Positions 46,644 through 57,173 are shown, counted from the first letter of the stretch. The stretch: 64,000 nucleotides of DNA from Deltaproteobacteria bacterium (GCA_018657625.1 JABHWU010000085.1:1-64000), one strand, 5' to 3'. Notes: generated by a model not told the origin, from the sequence alone. Program-made: numbers and translations.

Positions 46644-48506
46644 TTATAATCCCTGGTTCGCGTAATAAACAGCACCGATGGTTAATGCGAATTGGCCGAC
46701 ACTGTAATCGGGGTGATTTTCCAATTGTTTCATTAAGGCAGTATTAGCCATTTTTTCATTAGCAATATCAAAATGCAGATCTTTGATTAATGATTGTGCG
46801 CCGTCTTGAATTTGCTGATAGCATTTTTTGTTAGTTAACAATCCACCGAACAACTGTCTTGAGTTTGCCTCAGGCTTCAACAATCTCTCTGTTTCGAGCC
46901 AGGTGATTGCTAAAAAATAACCAATTTCCGAAAAAATCTTTCTGGTTGTTTCATTATCTTCCCGATCCAGTAATTGCATCATATGTCCCATAAAACCTTT
47001 TCTCATATCGACGGGTTCTGTGGGGACAATGAACATTGATGTTCCATTTACTGTTTTTTCTTCAATAAATCCCATATCGAACAATTCCTGGTATAAATCG
47101 GGTCTTTCTTTAGGAAAATATTTTAAAGCCAATCGAAAGACTCCGCTTTGACTAGTGTATTTTTGAAGGGTACCGGGTAAATTGGTATTAAAGTTATTGA
47201 TACTCCTTAAATCATCACAATGATATTCCCGTTCAATAAAACTTCCTAAATCGATAATGATGCTATAGACCTCCAACGGGATTTCAGGAATAATACCATT
47301 AGGGGTTACCCATCCAGTTCCTAATTCTGTACCCAGAGTATGCGCAAAAATTCCATTTTTTACTATTTCTGCTGAATTCTTGCCGGAAGATAACTCCACA
47401 GCAGCAGTAAACGCTGCCATGGAACCGTCATTAATGATTTTGACAATGCCCTCTTTTTTGCAGAGTTCTTTGAGATGTTCATCAAGGTTGGTAATACTGA
47501 TAAATTCCTGTTCATAATTGATGTCCGGATTTTCTCTCATGCCTCTCATTTTAGAGACCTCTCCCCCGACAATTTTATCTTTTATCACAACGTCAGGGAA
47601 TGAAACCCCGATCGCATCAACTTCAATTAAATTTCCGTTCAAAGCCGATTCGGCTTCTTCGACAACTTCTTTGATGTAAGCATATGTCGCTTCTCTTTTT
47701 AAAGCGCTATCCAGGTCTTTTAAGAGTTTCGTCTTTTTTTCAGTAGCAAGGGTATTATTTTCGTCCAGTGAAACCTTTACGATAACCAATTTTATCAGTA
47801 GATAAATCGGATTTATTTGCTCTGCCGGTATTTTAAATTTCGCAGGAAACCAGCTATACTCTTTGACACAGCATATTGTTCCATTGTTGACCAAAACGAC
47901 CTTATTGTTGGTGCCACCGATATCGACGCCACAAATTACTTTTCCGGTTAAGTTTTTGGCTGCATTTTCAAAACCGCCAATGGTATTTTGTCGGTCATTT
48001 TTTGGTTCAGTTAATTCCGGTAGTAAAGAAATATCTTCGATATTAAATGTAAATTTATCACGTGTTTTTGGATAGTTTTCAGGTTCCAGAGAGCTTCTGA
48101 TTCTTTCAATGACATTTACTGCCCGACCATAGCCTAATCTGGCGGATCGGGGTTTCTCAAGCTCAAAAGCATTGTTTAGGCTTTTGACGAACTGTATCAA
48201 ATCCTTCTTTGTGGTATCCAGGTAAATTACCATATTTAATCCACCCAGCGTTGACAGTATATTGTATATCTCTGCCTGAATATAGGACCTGACAAATTCA
48301 AGTTGTTCATTGTTTAAATATGTTACGGTGGGAATATAGATTTTGAAAAGACGTTTTGTATCTTTTCCGGGCAGGTCCAATATAAAAAATAATTTCTGGC
48401 GATTTGCTGACTTCAGCCTTTCAAATGACTGTCGGACATCAGTAATAAAAACTGGATTCCCCAATTTTGCTTTGGTGAGGAGTGCGGTAACGACCTGAGA
48501 ATCCAT
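46644..48506 (-). CDS. ROK-like sugar kinase with large N-terminal domain
   Basis: A 620-residue protein. Residues about 190-620 are an actin-like (ASKHA) sugar kinase: phosphate-1 loop ICGVDIGGTNNKVVLV near 193, the IKIINDGSMAAFTAAV-like segment near 350, and HTLGTELGTGWV near 395. Residues 1-about 170 are unrelated, mixed alpha/beta, with FFILDLPGKDTKRLFKIYIP; I do not recognise this part. A glucokinase-like role fits between a glucose-type importer and oxidoreductases. The usual ROK zinc motif (C-x-C-G-x2-G-C-x-E) is not visible. It is twice the normal size of ROK kinases. Confidence 0.7.
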   Translation of the reverse strand: MDSQVVTALLTKAKLGNPVFITDVRQSFERLKSANRQKLFFILDLPGKDTKRLFKIYIPTVTYLNNEQLEFVRSYIQAEIYNILSTLGGLNMVIYLDTTKKDLIQFVKSLNNAFELEKPRSARLGYGRAVNVIERIRSSLEPENYPKTRDKFTFNIEDISLLPELTEPKNDRQNTIGGFENAAKNLTGKVICGVDIGGTNNKVVLVNNGTICCVKEYSWFPAKFKIPAEQINPIYLLIKLVIVKVSLDENNTLATEKKTKLLKDLDSALKREATYAYIKEVVEEAESALNGNLIEVDAIGVSFPDVVIKDKIVGGEVSKMRGMRENPDINYEQEFISITNLDEHLKELCKKEGIVKIINDGSMAAFTAAVELSSGKNSAEIVKNGIFAHTLGTELGTGWVTPNGIIPEIPLEVYSIIIDLGSFIEREYHCDDLRSINNFNTNLPGTLQKYTSQSGVFRLALKYFPKERPDLYQELFDMGFIEEKTVNGTSMFIVPTEPVDMRKGFMGHMMQLLDREDNETTRKIFSEIGYFLAITWLETERLLKPEANSRQLFGGLLTNKKCYQQIQDGAQSLIKDLHFDIANEKMANTALMKQLENHPDYSVGQFALTIGAVYYANQGL

Positions 48507-48645
48507 TTCATTTTTCCTGTGAAAATCCGATTATGTCAGCAGAACGAAAGCTATCTTTAGGCAGGAAATTAATCAAATAATTTTAAAAATAGCTTTCACT
48601 GTTTAATTTTTATACTAATTCGCTCAATTTATAGAAGCAATGCCC

Positions 48646-49752
48646 TTATCCAATTCTTTGCTCTGTTTCGGGGTCAAAAAAGACAGCTTTATTCATATTA
48701 AATGTGAATTTTTCTGTTTCTTTCAGGTCAATAGCTCTCTCAGGTCGCATTCGCGCTAAAATCTCTTCGTTGTTGAAAGACAAGACCGCATATGTATCTG
48801 CTCCGGTAGGTTCAATCACTTCAATCTTACAATCAACCCCCATTTTCTCATCATCCGAATCATCTCGAAATAAATTGATTCCTTCTGGTCGAAGTCCCAG
48901 AATAACTTTCTTATCTACATAATTACCAATGGCTGTATTCGGTAGTGTAATTGGTAACTGAATCGTTCGACCGTTTTCTTTGATAACAATTATAAGGTTA
49001 TTGGCATCTTTTTGGATTGTTCCATCGATAAAATTCATGGAAGGAGATCCCATAAAATTTGCTACAAAGAGGTTATCAGGTTGATTATAGATATCATGCG
49101 GGGATCCGAATTGTTGAATTTCACCACCATACATAACAGCCACATAATCTGCCAAAGTCAGTGCTTCTATTTGGTCATGAGTAACGTAGACAATGGTTGC
49201 TTTTAACGTTTGATGCAATTTCTTGATCTCTGTTCTCATGTCAACACGTAATTTTGCATCGAGGTTTGAGAGAGGTTCATCAAATAGAAAAAGGTCCGGA
49301 TCACGAACCAGGGCACGTCCCATTGCAACTCTTTGTCTCTGTCCGCCTGAAAGTTGTGCTGGTTTCCGATCCAGTAAATGATCGATCTGGAGCATTTTGG
49401 CGACTTCCAGCGTTTTGACTTGGACCTGTTCTTTACTAACCTTTCGGATTTCCAAACCAAAGCTGATATTTTTACCAACAGTCATGTTGGGATAAAGTGC
49501 ATAGGATTGAAAAACCATCGCGATATTACGTTTGCCTGGGTGGATATTGTTAACCACTTTATCATTAATTAATATCTCACCAGCAGTAATATTATTAAGT
49601 CCCGCAATAAGATTAAGGAGTGTTGATTTTCCACAGCCTGAGGGGCCAACCAGAACCAAAAATTTCCCTTCAGCCAGGTTAAGGTTGATTCCCTTTAATA
49701 CCTCGGTACTGCCGAAGGTCTTTACCAGATTTTTAACTTCTAAAAAACTCAT
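48646..49752 (-). CDS. Sugar ABC transporter ATP-binding protein (MalK/UgpC type)
   Basis: A 368-residue CUT1-type ATPase: Walker A GPSGCGKST near residue 37, Q-loop FQSYALYPNMTV, signature LSGGQRQRVAMGRALVRDP, Walker B LFLFDEPLSNLDAKLR, H-loop YVTHDQIEAL, then the C-terminal regulatory domain with LGLRPEGINL. AAAGG lies eight bases before the ATG. It powers the importer formed with the two permeases and the binding protein upstream; four bases separate it from the permease. Confidence 0.95.
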   Translation of the reverse strand: MSFLEVKNLVKTFGSTEVLKGINLNLAEGKFLVLVGPSGCGKSTLLNLIAGLNNITAGEILINDKVVNNIHPGKRNIAMVFQSYALYPNMTVGKNISFGLEIRKVSKEQVQVKTLEVAKMLQIDHLLDRKPAQLSGGQRQRVAMGRALVRDPDLFLFDEPLSNLDAKLRVDMRTEIKKLHQTLKATIVYVTHDQIEALTLADYVAVMYGGEIQQFGSPHDIYNQPDNLFVANFMGSPSMNFIDGTIQKDANNLIIVIKENGRTIQLPITLPNTAIGNYVDKKVILGLRPEGINLFRDDSDDEKMGVDCKIEVIEPTGADTYAVLSFNNEEILARMRPERAIDLKETEKFTFNMNKAVFFDPETEQRIG

Positions 49753-49756
49753 ATTT

Positions 49757-50635
49757 TTAACCTTTAATTGATCCTGCCATTAAACCGCGAACGAAATATT
49801 TACCAGCTAGAATATAGACTATCAATGTTGGTGCTGCCGCCAAAATGGCTGCTGCCATATGAACATTGTATTCCTTAACCCCGGTGGAGCTGTTGGCCAG
49901 ATTGTTCAAGGCCACTGTAATCGGAACCTGAGCACCAGAAGTAAAGGAAACACCAAATAAGAAATCATTCCATATATTCGTAAATTGCCAGATAACGGTA
50001 ACAACAATAATTGGTCCGGAAGATGGTAATAGAATTCTGAAAAATATTCTAAAGAAACCAGCGCCATCAATCATGGCTGCTTTAATCAGTTCTGTCGGAA
50101 AAACGTAATAGTAGTTACGGAAAAACAGTGTTGTGAATCCTATGCCATAAGTCACATGGATAAAAATTAAACCAAATACGCTGTTGGCGATTCCCATTTT
50201 TCCCAGGATTAGGGCTGATGGGATTAACACTACCTGAAAAGGAATAAAACAACCGAACAGCATCAGTCCAAAAACCAATTTATGCCCTGGAAACGTCCAT
50301 TTCGTCAGGATATATCCGTTGAAAGCTCCCAGTATAGTTGATATTGCGACAGCGGGGACGACCATCAGTATAGAATTTTTAAAATAACCACTAATTCCTT
50401 TGCAAGTTAAACCGATACAGGCCTCTCCCCAGGCATCAATCCAGGGTTGAATAGTGAAAGCTTGCGGTAAAGATAGCATATTCCCCAGTCTGATTTCGCT
50501 TAATGTCTTAAATGAAGTTGTAAACATTACGTAGAGCGGCAATAGAAACAAAAGCGCCGCGAAAATCAGAGCCCCATAAATTAAAATGCGCCAGTATGGG
50601 TTTGTATATAATAGCTCACTCTCCTCGTTGGTCAT
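49757..50635 (-). CDS. Sugar ABC transporter permease (MalG/GtsC type)
   Basis: A 292-residue inner-membrane permease with six helices. The EAA loop, ELIKAAMIDGAGFFRIFFRI, contacts the ATPase. FKTLSEIRLGNMLSLP near residue 43 is typical of the MalG group. Its start overlaps the end of the other permease by 20 bases, and the ATPase gene follows immediately. Confidence 0.93.
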   Translation of the reverse strand: MTNEESELLYTNPYWRILIYGALIFAALLFLLPLYVMFTTSFKTLSEIRLGNMLSLPQAFTIQPWIDAWGEACIGLTCKGISGYFKNSILMVVPAVAISTILGAFNGYILTKWTFPGHKLVFGLMLFGCFIPFQVVLIPSALILGKMGIANSVFGLIFIHVTYGIGFTTLFFRNYYYVFPTELIKAAMIDGAGFFRIFFRILLPSSGPIIVVTVIWQFTNIWNDFLFGVSFTSGAQVPITVALNNLANSSTGVKEYNVHMAAAILAAAPTLIVYILAGKYFVRGLMAGSIKG

Positions 50636-51542
50636 GATCCTTCTCCTTTAATTCAGCATAAATATATGGCAACATGATTGAAACCACTGTCATAAACATA
50701 ATCACTGCACTGGCGGCACCTATTCCCATTCGATTCCGGGTGAAGGTATAGGAGTACATAAATGTTGCCGGCAACTCGGTTGCGTTTCCTGGGCCCCCAC
50801 CGGTTAAAGCGATAACAAGGTCATAACTCTTGATGGCCATATGAGATAAAATGATAATGGCGCTGAGAAAAGCAGGCCTTAATTGAGGTAGAATGATTTT
50901 CCGGTAAATCTGAAAAATAGTGGCATCTTCCAGGTAGGCGGCTTTGATAATATCCGTGTCGATACCTCGTAACCCGGCCAGAAAGATGGCCATTACAAAA
51001 CCGGTTGACTGCCAGACTGCTGCCATAACAACAGTGTATATAGCCATGTCCCCGTTAATGATCCAGTCGAAAGTAAAACTTTCAAACCCCCATTCCTGAA
51101 CGGTTTTTTGTAACCCTAAACCGGGGTTCAAAAACCATTTCCAGGCTGTACCGGTGACAATAAAGGAGATTGCCATTGGATATAGCATGATGGGACGAAT
51201 CATCCCTTCAATGCGAATTTTCTGGTCAATCAGGATCGCTAGCAATAGTCCCAGGATACAACATATTCCGATGTATAAGGATCCAAAAATAACCAGATTT
51301 TCAAGAGCTTTGTACCAGTTTGGAAGGGACCAGAGTTTAATGTATTGTTTAAAGCCGACCCATTTATATGAAGGCATCATGCGTGATGCAGTAAATGAGA
51401 GATACCCTGTCCAGAGAATGAAACCATAAACGAAAACGACGGTAATTAGGAAAGATGGCGCCAGGACGATCCTGGGCATAGCGTCCTGAAGCCACCCTCT
51501 AATATCGAGTCCCGACCCATCGTCGTAGATTTTTTTTTTCAT
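50616..51542 (-). CDS. Sugar ABC transporter permease (MalF/GtsB type)
   Basis: A permease of about 308 residues with six helices and the EAA-type loop DIIKAAYLEDATIFQIYRKI. It follows the binding protein gene by 80 bases in the same operon. The ATG at 51542 (MKKKIYDDGSG) is used; a TTG two codons earlier is also in frame. Overlap with the next permease suggests coupled translation. Confidence 0.92.
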   Translation of the reverse strand: MKKKIYDDGSGLDIRGWLQDAMPRIVLAPSFLITVVFVYGFILWTGYLSFTASRMMPSYKWVGFKQYIKLWSLPNWYKALENLVIFGSLYIGICCILGLLLAILIDQKIRIEGMIRPIMLYPMAISFIVTGTAWKWFLNPGLGLQKTVQEWGFESFTFDWIINGDMAIYTVVMAAVWQSTGFVMAIFLAGLRGIDTDIIKAAYLEDATIFQIYRKIILPQLRPAFLSAIIILSHMAIKSYDLVIALTGGGPGNATELPATFMYSYTFTRNRMGIGAASAVIMFMTVVSIMLPYIYAELKEKDHDQRGE

Positions 51543-51622
51543 AACCAAGTCTTCAAATGGATGAGTTGAAGATGAATTTAACGCTCCATTCTTAATAAAG
51601 AACGAAGCGTCACAATAATAGT

Positions 51623-52873
51623 TTACATTGCCGTTTCAACTGCAGCAACGAGTGCCTTAACTGCGGCTCTTGAAGACTGCTTGGTATTGAAATGATTTGT
51701 AATCACATCATACATAGCGTTTTTAATACCAGCTGGATTAGCATGACCATGTGCCATACTTCCAATCAGGGTACCATTCATGTTGGCTGAAGCCAGATCT
51801 GTCATTCCTTTTTTACCACAGGCATCAAAATCTGAGTTAGGAACGTCTGTTCTTGCAGGAGCAGAACCTTTAACCACGTTAAAGGCAGATTGGAAAACCG
51901 GAGATATGACAGATTTTGCCATTTCCATTTGTGATTTAGTATCAGCAGAACCAACTCTGAACATCGCAAATTGATCAGAGTTAAATGTTACGATACCCTG
52001 AGTTTCCGGAAATCTAAAACACATGAAATCTTTACCCGGAACTTTACCGGCTTTGATGAATTCACCTTTAGCCCAATCACCCATGATTTGCATAGCCGCT
52101 TTTTCATTGATTACCATGGCTGAAGCGAGGTTCCAATCCCGACCAGAGAAGTTAGGATCAAGTAGTCCTGTAATCACTCTCATTCGATCAAAAACCTGAA
52201 CCATCTTAGCTGAACCCAATGCTTTTAAGTTCAGGTCCACCATGGTTTTTTTATAAAAATCATATCCACCGACTGATAGAAGAATACTATCAAAAACAGT
52301 CGCATCTTGCCAGGCTTGTCCACCATGCGCGATAGGAGTATAACCGGCTGCTTTAATTTTTTTGGTAACAGCGACAAACTCATCCCAGTTTCTTGGTACG
52401 GTTACACCAACTTTTTCAAAGACAGCTTTGTTAGCCCAAACCCAGTTAGTTGAATGAACGTTTACCGGAACAGAAATCCACTGACCGTCATATTTAGAAA
52501 ATTTTTGTAATGCCAGAGGAACAACAGCATCCCAATTACCTTGACGAGCAATTCTATTTAAATCAGCTAAAACACCTTCAGCTGCCCAATCCAAAATATC
52601 AAATCCTAGCATTTGAACAGCAGTAGGAGCTGTACCTGAAGTTACTCTTGATCGAAGTACTGTCATGGCTTGAGTTCCACCACCTCCAGCAACTGGCATA
52701 TCCTTCCAGCCGATACCTTTACTTTGTAAATCTTCTTTTAGAACGTTTAATGCTGCAGCTTCACCACCGGATGTCCACCAATGCAATACTTCTACTTCTG
52801 CTGCTTGCAATGGTGAAAGTAAAAACATGGAACCCAGGCCAAAGGCCAGTACTTTTTTCAGAAAAGCTTTCAT
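51623..52873 (-). CDS. Glucose/mannose-type ABC substrate-binding protein
   Basis: A 416-residue periplasmic receptor with signal peptide [20 protein letters not shown], cleaved after about residue 24. The mature start [18 protein letters not shown] and the block [20 protein letters not shown] are characteristic of the GtsA/glucose-binding proteins of Pseudomonas and Thermus; [19 protein letters not shown] is also conserved. A strong GGAGG lies six bases before the ATG. It heads the sugar operon: binding protein, two permeases, ATPase, kinase, GMC oxidoreductase and dehydrogenase. Glucose or a close relative is the likely ligand. Confidence 0.92.
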   Translation of the reverse strand: MKAFLKKVLAFGLGSMFLLSPLQAAEVEVLHWWTSGGEAAALNVLKEDLQSKGIGWKDMPVAGGGGTQAMTVLRSRVTSGTAPTAVQMLGFDILDWAAEGVLADLNRIARQGNWDAVVPLALQKFSKYDGQWISVPVNVHSTNWVWANKAVFEKVGVTVPRNWDEFVAVTKKIKAAGYTPIAHGGQAWQDATVFDSILLSVGGYDFYKKTMVDLNLKALGSAKMVQVFDRMRVITGLLDPNFSGRDWNLASAMVINEKAAMQIMGDWAKGEFIKAGKVPGKDFMCFRFPETQGIVTFNSDQFAMFRVGSADTKSQMEMAKSVISPVFQSAFNVVKGSAPARTDVPNSDFDACGKKGMTDLASANMNGTLIGSMAHGHANPAGIKNAMYDVITNHFNTKQSSRAAVKALVAAVETAM

Positions 52874-53813
52874 TGATGTCCTCCATTTTGATCATTAATA
52901 ATATTTGCCGGAATTATAAATTGATTGTTAACAGAAATTTTAGTCCCGACATTAAAACGAACAGCGAATATTAATACTAATTTTGTTCAGACTTCGAACC
53001 TATTATAAACGAATCATCAAAACAATTTCCGGATCGAATCTAAACAGCCCAAATGGACATATGCACCTTCATTTGGGTCTTCAACATGTCACTAAGCTAA
53101 GTTATTATCCCGGAAAATTTCCGGTCTATTTGCAAATTGTGACGAAAAAGCCTATTAACTTTCTGCGCTAACTAAAACTGTTAAGAGTTCTTACACCTAT
53201 AAATCTTATTAATTGAGATAAAAAAGATCTCTCCTCATACTTCGTCGAGATGACATTTGATAACGCTTTGATTTTAAAGGCATAAAATCCAAGTTCGTCA
53301 ATAGGCATTAAAACCATCAATAGCCTCTTAATAAATATGAACAAAATAGCTAAATTTGGTTTTAATCGAAAAATCCCCATACTATTTTTTATTTCAATTT
53401 TATTAAACGCTTTTTATTTGCCAGGTACAGTTGGCAAGAACCGTAATCGTTTAATAGCAAAAATTTAATATGAAGATGAATTGTGGTTATTATTAAGAAA
53501 AAAAAAGACTTAATCAATAAAAAACCGCATAAAAATGACAAATCAAATACAAACACTTAAAAACAATTAATATCGATTTCCAAATTCTTTACAATTTATT
53601 AATTTTAAACCGAATAGTGTGGTTCAACATAGATCAAAAAGACACTATTTGCACTCTTTTTTTATCACTAATTGGTTTTCAGTATATAATTTAACGAAAC
53701 CAGATGAACTGAAAACATAATATAGAAAAAATTATGATTGTTAAAGTTAAAGTCTTAACAAATGAAAACGGCGATTATTTTAGCTGGTATAACTGAGATA
53801 CCGCCGGTATGGA
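52874..53813. other. 940-base gap upstream of the sugar operon
   Basis: No gene supported; small frames of 60-70 codons on both strands lack family features and ribosome binding sites. Very AT-rich. It should hold the operon promoter (minus strand), but I could not pick a convincing one. No dispersed repeat was recognised. Confidence 0.3.
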
Positions 53814-54611
53814 TTATTCAACGCCATTTACTAGAGTTCCGATTTTATCAATTGTTGTCTCAACCACATCTCCCTTTTTTAAGAAAACCGGTGGATCTCG
53901 TGTAAACCCGACGCCGCTTGGAGTACCGGTTAAAATCACCGTTCCAGGCATTAAGCTTGTATCTTCCGAGAGAAACTCAATTAGCTGTGATACAGAAAAA
54001 ATCAGATCGGAGGTGTTACTTTCCTGCATTATTTCACCATTGAGTTTGAGCGATATGTTAAGATTATCCGGGTCAATCCCTTCATCTGCTGTGATAATGG
54101 CCGGCCCCAACGGGCAAAAGGTATCAAAACTTTTCCCTCGAACCCATTGTTTCCCACCACCTGATCTTTGCCAGGTCCGGGCAGATACATCATTGGCAAT
54201 GGTGTAGCCAAAAATATAATCAAAGGCATCCTTAGCTTTCACATTTTTAGCTGCTTTCCCAATGACAACAGCCAATTCAGCTTCAAAATCCACTTGGTGG
54301 GGGTTTTTGCAGCATTCAGGAATAATAATGTTAGAGTGGTGACTGGTGATTGCGGCCACATTTTTCATAAACAAAATTGGGTATTCCGGAAGTCTCATTC
54401 CAGTTTCCTTGGCGTGGGCTTTGTAATTCAGGCCGATACAAAGAATGGATTTTGGTACAAGTGGTGCCAGGTATGACTTGATTTTTTTCGTTTTATTCGT
54501 TTTTACCAGATTGCCAAACAGATCACCGGAAAGGACTTCAGCCTGATTATCAGTGCTTTCTGTCCCGAAATATTTATCTCCTTTATCATCTATAAAATGG
54601 ATTATTTTCAT
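53814..54611 (-). CDS. Fumarylacetoacetate hydrolase-family protein
   Basis: A 265-residue FAH-fold enzyme. The metal-binding acidic set is in DFEAELAVVIG, and GLNYKAHAKE, GYTIANDVSARTWQ, GKSFDTFCPLGPAI and GTPSGVGFTRDPP are the hallmark blocks. These enzymes hydrolyse or hydrate C-C bonds in 2-keto or 2,4-diketo acids, including 2,4-diketo-3-deoxy-L-fuconate at the end of oxidative sugar routes. That would suit the sugar operon downstream, but it is 940 bases away and probably a separate unit. Confidence 0.88.
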   Translation of the reverse strand: MKIIHFIDDKGDKYFGTESTDNQAEVLSGDLFGNLVKTNKTKKIKSYLAPLVPKSILCIGLNYKAHAKETGMRLPEYPILFMKNVAAITSHHSNIIIPECCKNPHQVDFEAELAVVIGKAAKNVKAKDAFDYIFGYTIANDVSARTWQRSGGGKQWVRGKSFDTFCPLGPAIITADEGIDPDNLNISLKLNGEIMQESNTSDLIFSVSQLIEFLSEDTSLMPGTVILTGTPSGVGFTRDPPVFLKKGDVVETTIDKIGTLVNGVE

Positions 54612-54819
54612 ATCACTGATTCCTCCTTTATTTTCATTATATTAAACATTCCTAAAAAATATCCGTCTCGACTACTGATGAATCGCTTCAAAAACCGGAA
54701 TTAATAGTGATAATTTTTAATAAGATTACCAGGTCTTTGGGAAGCTTGTTAACCTGAATTTTTTACACTGTTAAGAAACTTGAGTTAATCATATATAATT
54801 ACAATCAGGTACGAAAACT

Positions 54820-54889
54820 TGTAGGACGGATCAAGCGAAGCGGATCCGACATTTTTTCAGTGTGGGCAAAAAAAACTGCCCGCCCTACA
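54820..54889 (+). repeat. TGTAGG-type dispersed repeat, full copy
   Basis: A 70-base element with near-perfect ends TGTAGGACGG and CCGCCCTACA. Inside, GGATC-AAGCGAAGC-GGATCC and GGGCA-(A-rich)-TGCCC form two more hairpins. It shares its first half with 43726-43758. No coding capacity; it resembles palindromic repeats of the BIME/MITE kind. Confidence 0.8.
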
Positions 54890-55144
54890 CATTCAGATAA
54901 GTTCGTTGCAAACCTTTTACCGAGCACCGGTTTGGGTAACTGTTAACATTTGGTTCATAGTAAACGATAAATTGAAGTAGAAAATATGTGTTTCAGTATC
55001 CTAATATGAATTATTGAATATCAGTGACAACATCTTTAATTAGTTTTATTTGTCAGGTATAATTTTTAAAATACCGGTTAAACTTTTTCGTGCCTATTCA
55101 GTTAACTCTTGAATCACTGTTTTGAAACCATGTTCCTGTTTACC

Positions 55145-55215
55145 GAGCACTGAATTTGCGATTCTCTGAGCTAAGAACGAGGTATTGGTCAAAAACACTT
55201 CGACTTCGCTCAGTG
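55145..55215 (+). repeat. GAGCACTGAA/TCAGTG dispersed repeat, copy 1
   Basis: GAGCACTGAATTTGCGAT at 55145-55162 and ACACTTCGACTTCGCTCAGT(G) at 55195-55215. Both blocks recur in inverted orientation at 60600-60649 with a shorter middle. The ends CACTGA and TCAGTG are complementary. Confidence 0.75.
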
Positions 55216-55293
55216 TACAGAGTCTCTTAAAAGTAAAATTTAAAAGAGCTGAATGGTTACAATTTTTCTTTAAATGTAAATTATAAATGAATA

Positions 55294-55716
55294 ATGGAAC
55301 CAGGAAAACTAGAGTCACAAGAGTTGATGAATTATGTAAAATCCATTGCAAAGCAAATGCTATCCAAGCAGGGCGAATTTTTGCCATTTGGTGGTGCCAT
55401 GAAACCAAATGGTGAAGTAATTAGGGTTGATGTTGTTCAAGATGAAGATCACCAGCAATCATCAAAATTAATAAGCAAATTGCAACAATTGTTTTCTGCA
55501 TCAGCCAGGGAAGGGAAATATAAAGCAACGGCGATTGTTTATGATGTGCGGATCCCTTTGCCGGAAACTGAAATTGAGTCAGACGCTATTGCAATTGTGC
55601 TGGATCACATGTCAGGATATTCGGTTGTTGTATTTTTTGCGTACATGTTACAAAATGGACAACTTGAAATTGGGAAAATTTTTGCTCAGGTTGGTGATCA
55701 GGCAATTTTTAAATGA
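55294..55716 (+). CDS. Conserved-looking hypothetical protein
   Basis: A 140-residue soluble protein without signal peptide. FLPFGGAMKPNGEVIRVDVV near residue 29, the central KATAIVYDVRIPL strand and SDAIAIVLDHMSGYSVVVFF give it the look of a small alpha/beta domain. I do not recall a named function for it. It is transcribed towards the cyclase gene and stands alone after a repeat-rich gap. Confidence 0.6.
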   Translation: MEPGKLESQELMNYVKSIAKQMLSKQGEFLPFGGAMKPNGEVIRVDVVQDEDHQQSSKLISKLQQLFSASAREGKYKATAIVYDVRIPLPETEIESDAIAIVLDHMSGYSVVVFFAYMLQNGQLEIGKIFAQVGDQAIFK

Positions 55717-55755
55717 TGATACAGCGTTTTTAGGATGAATATAAGATATCCCCGC

Positions 55756-57108
55756 TCACAGTTTTGTGGGATTTGATTTTTCTGTTTCCAAGCCAAATAC
55801 ATTTAACTTGTCTGATTTTCCTTTTAAAAGGGCCTCATCCAGAGATTTAAAGGATGATTTAAGAGAACTGTTTAAACGGGTATATGTTCTTTCACTAATG
55901 ATCAAAGGCACTTTTTTTTCCTTACAAAGTGATTCTAACCGCGAGGCAATATTTACATTGTCTCCGATAACAGTGAAGTTCTTCCTTTGCTGACTTCCGA
56001 TATCTCCGATGATGACACTGCCAAAATTAACGCCGACTCCAATATTTTCAATAACTGGTAAATTTAACCGGCCGAGTTCCTTTTTGAGGTGATCCATTTT
56101 TTTAAGCATATCCATGGCGCAGGCTACAGCATTATTACAGGCACTGGAATTATCACTGATGCCAAACAAAACCATAACAGCATCGCCGATATATTTATCA
56201 ATCACTCCTTTATATTTGACAATCGATTGATCCCATTGACTGAAATAGAAGTTCAGCATTTTTGTAATTTCATCAGGTCGATGATGTTCACTAATCGCTG
56301 TAAAACTGCGAATGTCAGAAAAAAGAATGGCAATTTCCTTTCGTTCTGAGTCGCTACCGTGCACGGTCAGAATTTTATCCCTGATCTCTTTATCTACATA
56401 TTTACCAAACAGGTCATTTACTTTATCTTTTAATTGAATGATTCTCATTCGCCCAATAGACAGAGAGATACTTAAAATCAAACCACCCAGAATTATGTAA
56501 ATATGCGCAGGATCCTGTAAAAAGTCTGACAAACCTTCTAATACAAAAGAGACGTTAAGGTATTCCTGGTATTGGTTTTTAGAAATGCTCCCGTTTGCAA
56601 GATGCTCACCGAAGGATAGTTTTAAATCGAAGTAAAAATAGATAAAAATAAATGTGGTCACATTGATGGTAGTAATCAAGAATTCCAGTGTCAGTTTTAA
56701 TTTTTGAGTCAGGGTTTTAATTTGTAGTGCCTGGAATAGACCGGTTATGGAAGAGAAAATCCAAAAGAAGACATGTCCTGTATTAAAGAGAAATTCCAGC
56801 CCTTCCCTCATTTCCAGTATTGAATAACAGAGTGGGGCAATCAACGACCCCATGAATCGATAGATCGGTTTTTCGCCAAATCTTACTAATACTATTGTCT
56901 GGAAAAATAGTATCAGCAAAAGCAATGTATGTCCTATATTGGTGAAATATTGTAATCTATCATGGGTGAAATTCATCAATATATAAAATAAAGCATACTG
57001 TCCTGAAAACAGGAGCAATTCGTCAAAGAATTTTCCGATTCGGGTTGAGTGTTTCATGCTGGAATCCAAAACAGTTGCCAAAAATAGATTTGTAAGTATT
57101 AAGATCAA
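55756..57108 (-). CDS. Membrane-bound class III adenylate/guanylate cyclase
   Basis: A 450-residue protein. The first about 235 residues hold six or more hydrophobic helices; the C-terminal catalytic domain (about 255-440) has ILFSDIRSFTAISE and YIGDAVMVLFG with the two metal-binding Asp, and FTVIGDNVNIASRLESLC with the Asn/Arg transition-state pair, so it should be active. The product is probably cyclic AMP. It comes last in a three-gene minus-strand set, 65 bases after a pair of secreted barrel-like proteins, suggesting that a membrane or envelope signal is converted to a cyclic nucleotide. Confidence 0.88.
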   Translation of the reverse strand: MILILTNLFLATVLDSSMKHSTRIGKFFDELLLFSGQYALFYILMNFTHDRLQYFTNIGHTLLLLILFFQTIVLVRFGEKPIYRFMGSLIAPLCYSILEMREGLEFLFNTGHVFFWIFSSITGLFQALQIKTLTQKLKLTLEFLITTINVTTFIFIYFYFDLKLSFGEHLANGSISKNQYQEYLNVSFVLEGLSDFLQDPAHIYIILGGLILSISLSIGRMRIIQLKDKVNDLFGKYVDKEIRDKILTVHGSDSERKEIAILFSDIRSFTAISEHHRPDEITKMLNFYFSQWDQSIVKYKGVIDKYIGDAVMVLFGISDNSSACNNAVACAMDMLKKMDHLKKELGRLNLPVIENIGVGVNFGSVIIGDIGSQQRKNFTVIGDNVNIASRLESLCKEKKVPLIISERTYTRLNSSLKSSFKSLDEALLKGKSDKLNVFGLETEKSNPTKL

Positions 57109-57173
57109 ATCATAAGAATTCCAGTTTCAGGTGTCAAGATTTGAATTATTCATTTGTTCCAAGGGGATTAGAG

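Larger units (their letters stand above)
54612..55293. other. Repeat-rich gap
   Basis: No gene. It holds two unrelated dispersed repeats, listed separately (54820-54889 and 55145-55215). Confidence 0.5.

Noticed and set aside
53168..53380. Minus-strand frame in the gap upstream of the sugar operon
   Set aside because: Low-complexity AT-rich sequence with no start signal; probably chance.
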